Assembly: GCA_025529335.1 (NCBI GenBank)
Contig: JAMYHX010000149.1
Coordinates: 20,131-84,130, forward strand
Direction of reading: 5' to 3'
Length of the DNA: 64,000 nt
Source: Rhizopus sp. PT2906
Taxonomy: Eukaryota > Mucoromycota > Mucoromycetes > Mucorales > Rhizopodaceae
Below are positions 12,927-23,851 of this stretch, in pieces (the first letter of the stretch is position 1; every line of letters starts with the position of its first letter). The translations under genes and the position numbers were made by a program. The notes under the pieces were generated by a model that ran no database searches, was not told the origin of the DNA, and saw only the letters and a program-made list of their open reading frames with translations.

Positions 12927-13700
12927 TATAAAAAGAGAGAAATTTGCCTCTATCCTTTTTCTCTCTCTTTCGTTTCTCTTTCTACATTTCCCTTTATACT
13001 TTTTTCTTTTACTCTTTCTGGTGGCTCTTTTGGTTCCTTTTGGCTCACTTTGGTTGCTCACTTTGGTTGTTCTCTTTGATCAATGTAAGTTTTTTTTTAT
13101 AAAACTTACTCAGCAAGGCGATGATTGTGTGTTCAAGGATTTCTATGCAATCTCTTTCTATGATGCTCAGCACGTGTCCTGGATTGACCACGGTCGTTCG
13201 TTTCATCACTCAGCTGGAGGCTTTCAGGCGGCCAAAAGGAGGGTTATGGGCATTCGATTGGAATCTTTACAGAGAGCTAGTAGTTAGTTGGGAGCTAGTT
13301 ATCTGAGATCACAGCTGTGACAGATTGTTGATGATGCTTCCTGCTGGCTGGCTGGCGCAGTGGGGCACATAAGCTAGTTTAACAATTGACAAGGCTCAGC
13401 TAATGCATACCCCAACGGTACGTCTGCTACTGCGGGTCTTTGCAGGCTGCTCTGGTATTGATGGTCTGATGGTCTGATGGTCTGATGGTCTAATGGTCTA
13501 GTGGTCTGATGGTCTGATGGTCTGATGGTTTTTATGGGTGCCTGGTCCCTGTTCTGATGGTCAATGGCCGACCTGAAGAATGTCATCACAGCAGCAATTA
13601 GAACCTTTAGCAGTCTTTTGGCATTGTTGTTGACCTTTTTTTTCTTCTCTTTTAGGTTTCCTTTGGTGCAAAACATTGGCTTTTGGGGACAATATTTAAT
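12927..13700 (+). ncRNA. Putative non-coding transcript locus A (TATA, pyrimidine leader, GTAAG hairpin)
   Basis: A TATAAAAAG box at 12927-12935 is followed by a C/T-rich leader (12950-13080) and then a 29-base element at 13085-13113 that starts GTAAGT and ends ACTTACTCAG. GTAAGT and ACTTAC are exact reverse complements, so it could be a stem-loop or an ultra-short intron. No long ATG-started frame exists. The region runs past a 10-bp minisatellite to AATAAATAAA near 13698. The same plan occurs at 25143-25740. Transcription is inferred only. Confidence 0.3.
13460..13531. repeat. 10-bp minisatellite, unit GGTCTGATGG-type
   Basis: About seven tandem copies of a 10-bp unit (TCTGATGGTC register), nearly perfect. 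Two neighbouring copies differ by one base each (TAATGGTC and TAGTGGTC). It lies inside putative non-coding locus A. Because the unit is not a multiple of three, a protein read through it repeats every 30 bp. Confidence 0.9.
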
Positions 13701-13956
13701 AAATAAATATGTTTTTTAAAATGACTTTTACTATTGTCTTTATTTACATTGAAAATAAACTCGTTTTTTTTTTCTAAATCATTTAAGCTACTCTCATGAT
13801 CAATGGACTCAAGTGCCTATGAGGATAATTACATAGTCAAGGAGTGTTATGCTGCAATGAAGTTATCCTTATATACACACACATATACTCATTAATAATA
13901 ATGTTTATATTGTTTTAATAATAATATAATATAGTTTTTATATTTACATAAATAAA

Positions 13957-15937
13957 TTAAGCATTTTCAACTTCATTCACATTGTACTTGTTATTTGCTT
14001 TACCGTCACTTTGACTAGAGTCTGTGTCATCAGGTGATGCCTTTTTGGTATAGTCTCCAGTATCAATAGGGATGCCGTCCAATATGGGATCGGGCTCCAT
14101 GCTTTTACCAGGACCATGGAACCAGTGTCTAGCGCGGAATTGATAGTACGCAATAGAGGCGCCAATGACACCACAGAAAACAACAATTGCATAGTTCATG
14201 TTGGAAGGCGTAACAGGGTATTCGGTTGGACAAACAAAGAGAACGGAGGTAAGTAAGATCCAACAAAGACTGACGACGTTGATCGCGTCAGAAAAGGGAC
14301 CCAGGTGGAATGGACCGTGCTTGAATGCCTTGCGGGCCACAGTGAGCTTGAGTGCTATGGGAATAAAGTAAGCCATAGAGGAGGCAATAGTATTTACTGA
14401 GACAATAGCATTGAAGGCTGTTTCGTTAATGATGTATAACAGGCCCACAATAATAGCAAAGATCACGTTGAACCACACAGCATAGATAGGTGTCATCGTC
14501 TTCTTGTTGACTGTGGCAAGATATTTTGAGAATGGAGTGGCGCCATCACGAGCAAAGGCATAGACCATACGTGAACTGCCTAATGTGAGAGCCGAGCCAG
14601 AGAAGAACATGGCTCCCATGATGATGGTGGTAAAGACGACTGTCCATTTGTATCCGACGCCATCCAAAAAGATTTTGGTCATTGCTGGAGAGATGTCAGT
14701 ATTGACAATTTGAGCTTGGTAGTCTTGAACACAAAAGTTCACAGACACAAGAAAGATGAATCCAACGATGGCAGCAGTACCAATGGCGTAAAGAATTCCT
14801 CTAGGTGCACTGCGTCCGGCATCACGAGTCTCATCTGACATATGTGCTGCACTGTCAAAACCAGACAAGGTATACTGTGATTGTAAAAGACCAATTAAGA
14901 ATGCATATCCATTAGATGAGAAGCCAGTTTGGTTGTCAAAGTAAGTAAACTAGAAATTTGAGTTAATGTTTATGCAATAAAAAAAGGAAGGGGGGAAACT
15001 TACAACCCATTTGCCACTAGCTTTGTTAGGCGTCAAGACAAGCGCGACAATGATGAGAAGAAGTGTGCCAATCAAATGCCAGTAGAGCGATGTTTGGTTG
15101 AAAAAGCCATTATATTTGACGCTAACTGAATTAATGACGCCGTGAATAAACGCGATGACAAGGAAAATGCCGTATTGCCAGTAGATACTAGGATTATTGT
15201 TTGGATCACTAATGTTGACAATAGATGCAATGAATTGTGCAAGACCAAGATCTGCAGATGTAATGGCAACTACAGAAAAGATGATGTTAATACTGCTGTT
15301 GATGCTGCTTTCAGTTGTAAATCAATTAGGCACATACCAGTCTATAAAATATAGAATATTAGTTATTGAAAGCGTTAATGAGTCCACACGTACCAGACCA
15401 AGCCAATTGCACCATCCGGTTAGCCAACACATGATGGGCACATATTCTGGTGGAGATAGTTTAGAAACCCAAATGTAGAGACCACCTGTGATAGGATAAG
15501 CCGAGCAAATTTCAGCAAGCGACAGACCAACACCAAATGTAAAGAGGGACACGAGAATCCAACCCCATACGACAGCCACTGATCCACCTGCCAACATAGC
15601 ATCACCCCACATCTAGACGAAAAGAAAGAGCAAGTTGAATTAGCAAATGAAAAGAAAGGAGAGAATTGAGAAACATACAGGTGTCAGACCAGAGAGGATA
15701 GAACAACATCCGAAAGCAATAGAAAAATTAGAAATAGTAGACATAGTCTTATTCATTTCCTATTGAATAAAAAGCGTATAAGACAAAAAAAAATCATAAT
15801 AACATTCATATTTTTATATTTACTTGCTTATAACCCATAGAATGCAAAAGTTCTTCCTCTGTTTGATATTCATGATAGACTCCTGTTTGTTCAATATCAT
15901 TGTCAGATTTCTTTAGGTGACGGTCCATGCCAACCAT
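13957..15937 (-). CDS. Amino-acid/choline/GABA-type permease (APC superfamily)
   Basis: Multi-pass plasma-membrane transporter of the fungal APC group that includes GABA and choline permeases; the substrate cannot be told from sequence. Exons are 15937-15824, 15759-15679, 15612-15394, a segment of about 15300-15004, and 14949-13957. The N-terminal SMGYKQEMNKTMSTISNFSI and the helix-1 word FGCCSILSGLTP precede GGSVAVVWGWILVS and EICSAYPITGGLYIW. Later come SGFDSAAHMSDETRDAGRSA and SPAMTKIFLDGVGYKWTV. A ~50-residue hydrophilic C-terminal tail ends in VNEVENA. The junction between 15394 and about 15300 could not be joined in frame with normal splice sites, so a small exon or a frameshift there is unresolved. 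Confidence 0.85.
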
Positions 15938-16727
15938 ATAATAACTATGTTTGAACGAGGCGGAATTTTTGGTTTATAGAAAAAAAGTAAAGAGAGTATA
16001 TAAAGGTACAAAAGCTTTTTTTTTTCCTTAAAAAGTGTATTTAAGAATCTAGTTTGATTTAATTAGATTTCCCTCTTGTCTTTAATGAATATCAAGAAAA
16101 AGAGGAGGATTAAGAAAAAAAAGTAAAAAGAAAGCAAAGAGAAAACCTTAAAAAGGGAGAACAAGTTCAGTTTTTATACTTGATCAACCTTCGCTACTTT
16201 AAATGGTCTGTGTATTATCTGATCTTCATTCATTTGTCCATCTTCTCTGACAGGACTCCGCTTTTATAAAATAGGTAAAAAAATCCATCGTGACAAAAGG
16301 ATCAATTACCCATACTATGAGTGTTGTCCACTGATATTTCTTCGCTGACAAATATCGGGTTGCACTAATCCTTAATGAATAGTGAGGTTCTCTTTTCATT
16401 CTTTATGAATCCAATGAAATCAACGTCCCCACGTTATTCCAAAATAAGCTTAACCTATGACTAATAATCTCTTCTCTCTCTTTCTCTTTTTAACCATTTG
16501 CTCATACATACATCACTATCTGCTGCTTCAATGGGATCATTCATTCAGTTACTGCCATCTTTTGTTTATAAAATCTTTTTAACAATCGTGGGAACTCTGC
16601 CAATGGGACGTCAACCATTATAAAGTTTGAACTATGTACCATTTTTTCCCACCCATGATAAGTGCGATTAAAGATATTTTATTTATTTATAAAATACAAA
16701 GATCATAAAGGGCACGTGGTGCTTTCA
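15938..16727. promoter_or_regulatory. Permease upstream region
   Basis: About 790 bp with no supported gene. It is AT-rich, with a purine-rich stretch at 16080-16150 (pyrimidine-rich leader on the permease strand) and a TATA-like word at about 15995-16002 (reverse strand). Nothing else was recognised. Confidence 0.35.
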
Positions 16728-17667
16728 TCACATCGTCTTTGTCCAGGCCTGTTTGAGGTGTAAAAAGGCATCTACATGAGCCTTGGTGTGAAGATAGGTA
16801 TATTGGAAACCTTGGTCTTTCAAGGGAGGTTGTAGAAAGCAGATAGTAGTTTCCAGTAGTTTGAGGAATTGGTATTCGTTTCCTCAAAGACGTGGCCAAG
16901 CATCTCGACCATGATAGATATGCTATAGGTTTTACCACAGGGTTTGCAAATGCAGCTGGGTTGAGGAAGGTTACCAGGTATATTACCATTGTGATATAAG
17001 GTAGTTGTCTTGTCACAGCTTTGATATACAAGCTGTCGGCGCAGTGAACCGAATTTCTCAGATAAACAGCACCTTGATCTCTGTGAGCAAGTACATAACA
17101 TATATCGCAGTGGCAGGCAATACAAGAACGTAAAAGCGAATCGTTCGACTAACAATGTGAATCCCAACGACATCACCCATCAACTGCTTATTCAAAGCGT
17201 TCTTGCAGAAAAGTGCCACCTTGATAAGATCCTGGCACACTAGGCAATGGTCGCTTTCGCGTACAGCAGTTTTGGCTTCTCCATACCCTAAGCTTCTTTC
17301 CCATATAAGGCCCAGAATCTTGGTAATGGAAAAGGTTGTTGGACAGATGTTTGACCTTCAATATCGACCCATTCGTCCAGCGCAAGTATATACCTTGACT
17401 GGAATCGTCGAACAAACACGAAAGGAATGGATCAACAAATCTTGAGCAAAGCTCAAACTCATTGAAGTCTTCGTCGGAGGGCACAAGTGGAAGCTTGTTA
17501 AAAAACACGGCAATCACTTTAGCAAACTTCTTTTCGTTCTTCAGCAGTTGCAGAGCTTGCAATTTTACCTCGGCTGCATCCCTATCAATCTTGTGTCGCA
17601 TCAAGTCGTCTATTATAGACAGAAGACTTGTCAAGTGTCAATGGGTATGGGTGGCTGCTGTATTTTA

Positions 17668-19021
17668 CATTCACACAAAATTGATTTTGATACGGTCTTA
17701 AAAATAGCATAAAATTTAAAGAAAAAATATCTACTTTTTCTAATCTTTCCTAAAACTTTATTAATTAAACGAAACACGTCAAGCCAAAATATGTCATATA
17801 ACACCCAAAGCTCTTACCAAAAGCGCGAAATTAAAAAGTACTGGGGAGTCTTTTGGCTCGATAAAGTTGATTTCACCTTGGGTCGTATTTTTGATATAGT
17901 CCAGATGCCCAAGAGTACTGTCCAGAAAGTTATTGATAGAATTCGTGAGACTGGATCTCCGCTCCCAAGAAAGGCACCTGGATCTTTGAAAAAACTTAGC
18001 GAAAGAGCTCAAAGACACTTGAAAAGAATTATAAGAAGTAGCACATTTGCGTCTTACGATTCTGTAAGATTCGAATTACAGCAAGCTGAGATTACAATCT
18101 CCCGACAGACAGTAATCAACTACTTGCGGGAAATGGGCTTTAAATCGTACTTTGTTGCACATAAGCCATCTCTTACAGAAGTAAACAAGAAGAGGAGATT
18201 CCGTTGGGCCTTAGATCATGCCGACTGGGCCCAAGAACAATGGGAAAGCGTGGTTTGGTCGGATGAATTACACTTTACGGTGGAGGGATATGACGGTGGG
18301 GCCAGAGTTATTCGTAAAGTGGGGGAAAGATACGAAGCTCGCCATGTTAAGTCCACAACGAAATGGAGACACAGAAGTGTTATGATATGGAGCTGTTTTT
18401 GGGCAGGAGGTTTTGGGCTTTTGGTGATCGTTGATGGTCTTGAAAATCAGGACGTGTATACATTGACATTTTGGCCAAGAACTTTCACCCTTGGTTCAAA
18501 AAACTAGTAGATGGAGAAGAGAGGAATTTTGCTTTCCAAGAAGATGGCGCAAGCTGCCATACTGATGGTTATGCGAAATGGTGGAAAGAGACCCATCAAA
18601 CAAGAGGTTTTGAATACTGGCCTGCCCAGAGCCCGGATTTAAACCCAATTGAGCATATTTGGTGGGCTCTTGAAAAACTTATCGAGGACAAAAGGGTCGC
18701 TATTAACAACATTGACGATTTGAAGGAGGCCTTGAATGACCAATGGGAAAATATGAGCGTGGACCTTGCTCATCGCTTAGTTGCAAGTATGAGTGACCGA
18801 TGCCAAGCGGTTATCGACGCCAAAGGCGGGCCAACAAAGTATTGAAATAAAATGAAAGTATATTATCATTATTAAAATAGACATGCCAAAATTTCTTTTT
18901 ATTACAGATAAAAAGGTCGATTTATAATGAACAGGATGAGCAATGACTCCTTGAACTTATGTTGGGTTTTTTGTCGGATCATGAAATTTTAAATCGTATC
19001 AAAATCAATTTGGTGTGAGTG
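17668..19021 (+). mobile_element. Tc1/mariner-type DNA transposon, 1354 bp, TIRs and TA duplication
   Basis: The left end CATTCACACAAAATTGATTT and the reverse complement of the right end, CACTCACACCAAATTGATTT, match at 25 of the first 27 bases. Both sides are flanked by TA (17666-17667 and 19022-19023), the standard Tc1 target. One transposase gene fills the interior in the plus orientation. The element sits inside the decayed family gene of the opposite strand, whose two halves continue on either side in the same frame. Well-preserved TIRs and a single coding lesion suggest relatively recent insertion. Confidence 0.95.
17791..18845 (+). pseudogene. Tc1-family transposase with one frameshift
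   Basis: Cut-and-paste DDE transposase. An N-terminal helix-turn-helix (MPKSTVQKVIDRIRETGSPL) and a second HTH with ISRQTVINYLREMGF lead to the first catalytic Asp in VVWSDELHFT, the second in FQEDGASCHT and the Glu in SPDLNPIEHIWW, with about 35 residues between the last two. The frame is open from the ATG at 17791 to about 18465, then shifts by one base. The remainder (ILAKNFHPWFKKL onward) stays open to the TGA at 18843-18845. All three catalytic residues are present, so the frameshift near 18460-18470 is the only obvious disabling lesion. A sequencing error is possible. Confidence 0.9.
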
Positions 19022-19263
19022 TATAAACACTTTCTATGGGTCTTTCTGGCAGCCGTCCAGTTCTATTGATCAAAGAAAGGTTGTATTTCACTAGGAAATG
19101 TGTGAGAAGCCAGGAACAGCACCAATGTCGACGCAAGGACCAGGTACAAGTAGTCTTTCAATGATAATTTCCACTGATATTCTTTTAAGGAGAGTTTCAT
19201 AAAGTAACTGGCATCCGTAACATCAGATCCATCAATAACCCAAATGTTCGTCTAGAGGCGGTG

Positions 19264-19757
19264 TTGTATTCAGCTTTGTTTGTTATTGAAAAAGGCTATT
19301 AAGTCGACAACATGCGGATTAGATTCTTTAAAAAGAAGAGCCGAATATTGTTAAATTAAGTTTGTGTGAGAGATTTATGGGAATATTAATGTTGTCAGTA
19401 TGATAAATGTGGTCAATGTGATTATTTATCAGCACTACTATTGTTGTCAGTACTCTTATTCTCAGCAGATGCGATAGAGAAATGTAAGGTAGAATGTATG
19501 CTCTACTGTAAGATTATACTCGAGTTATTATAATGATTATCTCATCAAACACGTCAGGCGGGTTCATTAAAATGTCGTCCAACAGCATAGCATTCTCATT
19601 TGGACGCTTTTGACCTTGTGACCACTGTTGTATTCAGTTTTGCTATTGAAAAAAGACTACGAGTCGATGAAAAACAAAGTAGACTCTTTATGAAAAAAGA
19701 GAAGAGCATTATTAAAGTAAGTTTGACTGAGAGCTTTATAGGAAATATCAATGTTGT
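19264..19757. repeat. Two diverged direct repeats of ~130 bp inside the decayed family gene
   Basis: Segments 19264-19395 and 19629-19757 both run from GTATTCAGTTTTG-type sequence through TATTGAAAAA...GA(T)TCTTT...AAGAAGAG to AATATTAATGTTGTCA-type sequence, with many substitutions and small indels. They are probably an internal duplication of coding sequence of the minus-strand family gene. Confidence 0.65.
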
Positions 19758-19862
19758 CATAGGGTTTGGAAAAACATAACCATGTGTATTTTCAAGGCAA
19801 CGCCGAAGGTTAAATGGAGATGAGACATTCTGTACACAACCGTTGACGAAGCAGCGATACAT

Positions 19863-20402
19863 AACAAGCTTTTGGATGAAATAAAAGTAGAATATGAACG
19901 ACTGATGGAAAAAAAAAAAAGCTGTTGCATATTCCTACCTCTCCTTACCTCTCTTTAACTCTCTTTCCTTAATTCTCCTTGCCTTTTTTTTTTTTTTTTT
20001 TTTTTTTGGACTTTCACTTCTGAAAACGCGAAATTAATTTTGATTGGCCAGCGACATCATTTCTAATTGACTTGCGACATCAATTTTGATTGGTTGGGAC
20101 TTTGCTTGTTGGAAGCACTATACAGTCTTTTCAGAAATCGCATTTTTGCAATTTTTATAATACAATACAGGAATGCGACATCTTGGCGCAACATTAATTT
20201 TTAAAAACACTGCACCAAAGTATTAAAATAGAAAGCACAGCGGTTGAATCGGATTCTGACATTCAATCCTGTTTGGGTTCACAAGAGATAAGATAACATG
20301 ACCTTCTTATTCAGGGCGGACATTCATTCTGTACACACACTCTCTCTTCAGTATATGGCAATGTAAGTTACGCAGTCTATTTTATTATTACTACTACTAC
20401 TA
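19863..20402. other. Spacer between the decayed gene and Lon
   Basis: 540 bp without a gene. It has an 11-A run near 19910, a C/T-rich tract with repeated CTCTC(C/T)TTACCT words (19930-19985), a ~23-T run near 19985-20008, and two related words (TTTTGATTGGCCAGCGACAT and TTTTGATTGGTTGG) at 20037-20098. No function assigned. Confidence 0.4.
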
Positions 20403-23400
20403 TTAATGTGTTTTTGTATTCTTTTCTTCTTCTGCTTCTTCGATTAGCACATCCTTCCATACACCTTCAGCTTCTTCCTTTGTTACATTCGGAAAGACAA
20501 CATTGTATACATCTTGATAAGTGTCGCAAGGGATACCTGTCATACCTTCCTTAATATGTTCTGGTAATTCATCCCAGTCAGCTTGGTTGTCCTTGGGGAA
20601 TAAAATCGTATTCACTTTTGATCTCTTGGCTGCAATTGTCTTTTCCTTTAATCCTCCAATCTTTAGCACCTTGCCTGTCACTGTCAGTTCACCTGTCATT
20701 GCAATATTAGAAGGAACTGGCTTGTTAAGTGCGAGTGAAAGTAAAGATGTGGTCATTGTAACACCAGCAGATGGTCCTAGCAAGCAAATTGAGTATAATC
20801 ATATTAGAAAAATATATAATCACATACCATCTTTAGGAACTGCACCAGCAGGGCAGTGTAAATGAACCTTTGCTTTATCAAAGAATTTGTTCTTTGGGAA
20901 ATGTGTAGCCAACAAGGACTTTGCATAAGTGTAGGCAATGCTTGTAGATTCCTTCATAACGTCACCAAGCTGACCAGTCTTGGAGAGATGAGGAGTTGAT
21001 TTGGGTGTGAGAGAAGACTCGAGAACGGATTCAATGTATAAAGATGAGCCACCTATGTTATTCATCAGTTGTTGTCCTTTCAGCTTGTTCTTTTATACTT
21101 TACCCATGCTTGTCCACGCTAGACCCATGACAACACCAGGTGGTGTTTGTTCATAGAGACGCTCGGATAAATAGACTTGAGGACCCACATAATCCTTCAA
21201 GTTTTCAGAACTGATCTCAAGCTTGACATCCTTGGGTACAGTCAGAGGCTTTTGCGGTTCTTCTTTGTTTTCTTTTACTTCATCTTGAGCCTTCTCTGTC
21301 TTTTCTTTGTTATTATCTGCACTTTGTTTTTCATCAGCCAATTGAACCACCTTAAGAGCAGCCTTTCTGAACACTTTGTCGATATGCTTCTTTAAGTTTC
21401 TAACACCGCTTTCACGGCAGTAATTCTTAATCAAGGTATCAATTGCGTCCTCTGTCAGATTGACATTGACATGTTCAAGACCAGCAGCAACCTTGGCATC
21501 AGGGGCAAGGTATTTGGAAGCAATAGCAGCCTTTTCTTCAGCAATATAACCAGATAGCTGAATCACTTCCATACGATCCAAAAGAGGTCCAGGAATGGTA
21601 TCCAATACGTTTGCCGTACAAACAAACAAGACTTTGGAGAGATCAACAGGAACATCCATGTAATGGTCCAAAAAGCTACTGTTCTGTTCAGGATCCAACA
21701 GCTCAAGTAAGGCAGAGGATGGATCGCCTTGGTGTCCTCTTCCCAATTTATCAATTTCGTCAATCAATATCAAAGGATTTTCTGTCTGAACCTTCTTTAA
21801 TGCCTGAATTACCTTACCAGGCATAGCTCCTACATAGGTACGTCTATGACCCTTGATTTCTGCCACATCTGTCAGACCGCCTACCGAGAATCGATAGAAT
21901 TCACGGTCCAAAGCACGGGCAATACTTTTACCAATGGATGTTTTTCCCACGCCAGGTGGTCCTGAAAGACAAAGAATTTTTCCTTCCATCGTGCCTCGAA
22001 GTTTACCTACTGCAATAAATTCTAAGATTCTATCCTTGACGTCCTTTAGACCATAGTGATCTTCGTCCAGGACAGTGGTAGCACGTGCAATATTGTAGTT
22101 TTCGTGGGAGCGCTTGCCCCATGGGACCTGAGTAAGCCAGTCAAGGTAGTTTCGAGTGACGTTAAACTCTGAGGCAGCAGGTTCCAAATGAGCCAGCTTG
22201 TTAATTTCCTTTATGTGGCTTCCAATCAATTTCATTTACTCTCTCTCTTTTACGTATTCTATTGTTTACCTCATCAAATACTTTCTTTACAGATGCAGGC
22301 ATGGCTAATTTAGATGCCTTTTCCTTGAAGCCTTCGACGAGCTTGTCCTTACCATCACTTTCCAATCCCAGTTCCTTTTTGATACCTTTTAACTGTTCCA
22401 TCAAGTAGTATTCTCTCTGTCGCTTGGCAATTTTGTTTTCTACGTCTTTGGAAATCTTATTCTGCAGCTGAGCGTTCATCAATTCCTTTTTAAGCACGAC
22501 AAGTGCTTTCTGAAGCCTATCCTCTACAGGCAATGTTTCCAACACTTCTTGAAGCTCTGCTGCTTCTCCTGCAGAGACAGCGGCTGCAAAGTCAGCAAGT
22601 TTTGAGGGTTCCTCAAATACATTTCCTGCGGATTGTGACATGGAAAAGTTGGCGATTTGGTCTCTGAACAATGGGTTTAGAGAGGCAATTTCTTTAAATA
22701 CGGATACAATCTCAGAGGTTACTGCACGAATGTAAGGGCTCTTTTTGGAATACTCCGGTTCGACAAAGTTTTCGACGTTTGCAAGGGAAACGGCGTATTC
22801 ATCAACTAGGAACGATGTTGCATACTGACGGGATACTTTCTCAACTTCTTCATCTGATATGAATTCATCTACAAGATAACAAGATTAAAAAAAATGATCT
22901 TGCAGGTACATCAAAATTTAGAGACTTGCCTGATTTACGAGCCACGGTTCTTTCCGTCTCTGCCTTAGGTTTTACTTCTTTACTACCTTTTTCAATAGCA
23001 TCGTCATGTTTAGAAACCTCTTTTACAGCTGCAACCGAGTGTTGCTTATCTTTAATTGGCAGCAAGTCCGTAATTTTGATACGCCTGTGGGGATACAAGA
23101 CCGCGGTTAGTCCTCCATCCTCTTTCCCAGACGAAGCAGGGAATACGCTCGTGATCTGTGCAAATACACCCACTCGATGAACTTGGTCAATACTGGAGAT
23201 AGTATCCGTCTCTAAACCTTCCTCTTTCAGCAAGAATGCACCAACATAAGGTTGACCGCGTTTCATCAATTCTTTAATAGCTGATGTTACTGTGGGCTCC
23301 TTAATGACAACTGCTTTATAGAACCCTGGGAACAAGGGTCGTCCGGAGATGGGGAGAGCCAAAACCTGTGGGTAAACCTCGGGTACAGTTGGCTTTTGAA

Positions 23401-23851
23401 GCTGATTATCTGCCACGTCCCAAGAGTGGTTCTTTGATTTTCCATCATTTCCTCCATTTCCTCCTCCTTCACCGTCACCGTGTCCATTTTCGCCGTGGCC
23501 ACCTGGGCTACTGCCGCCTGACGCTGGAGCCTGATCGGCTGGATCATCTTTGGGATTTCGCCTCTTGAATTCCGCAGCATTGCTGAATGAAGACACGGTT
23601 CGACAAAGTGCTGATGGGCCACGTACGGGTGTAATACCAATACAGACAGGACCATTGATACCTTCTTTTAATGTCTTTTTGACAGCTTCACCACCCCAGA
23701 TAGTAACACTGTTTTGGCTTCGACTGGTTGAAAAGCAACGTAAGCTGAGAGGTTTTGTAGGTACTGGTGACTGTAGCTGTGAGAAAATGGCCTGGTTTAC
23801 TTTTGAACGTGGTATTGTTTTTGATACATGAATTAGGAACGAATGACTCAT
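20403..23851 (-). CDS. PIM1: Mitochondrial Lon protease (ATP-dependent Ser protease)
   Basis: Degrades misfolded and oxidised matrix proteins. Five exons, 23851-22930, 22868-22270, 22208-21104, 21052-20828 and 20776-20403, give 1074 residues. The N-terminus is basic and Ser-rich (presequence-like), followed by a Gly/Asp/His-rich linker (about 115-145) and the Lon N-domain with LPISGRPLFPGFYKAVVI. The AAA+ module carries Walker A GPPGVGKTS near 590 and ILIDEIDKLG. The protease domain has KDGPSAGVTMTT with the catalytic Ser about 953 and the downstream Lys region. Intron 1 (22929-22869) starts GCAAGT, a GC-AG intron; the GT alternative does not keep the frame. A 63-residue Lys/Glu/Gln-rich insertion lies between the AAA lid and the protease domain. 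No lesions seen. Confidence 0.96.

Larger units (their letters stand above)
16728..19862 (-). pseudogene. Decayed member of a repetitive Mucorales hypothetical-protein family, split by a Tc1 element
   Basis: Starts at the ATG at 19862 with a C2H2-like finger (YRCFVNGC...SPFNLRRCLENTHG, first zinc His replaced by Cys). It continues with NENAMLLDDILMNPPDVFDE (about 19600-19540) and NIWVIDGSDVTDASYF (about 19245). After the transposon it resumes with SLLSIIDDLMRHKIDRDAAE, CSRFVDPFLS, GYGEAKTAVRESDHCLVCQD and LIKVALFCKNALN, ending at a stop at 16728-16730. Lesions are in-frame stops, at least one frameshift near 17380, and the inserted element at 17668-19021. I remember this protein type as recurrent in Mucor/Rhizopus genomes but cannot name a function. 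The words conserved around GYGEAK and CQDLI suggest an ancient enzyme-like domain (inference). Confidence 0.7.

Noticed and set aside
13121..13306. 61- and 88-codon frames in putative locus A
   Set aside because: They begin at non-ATG or weak starts, cross the hairpin element, and share nothing with locus B at protein level, so a non-coding reading is preferred.
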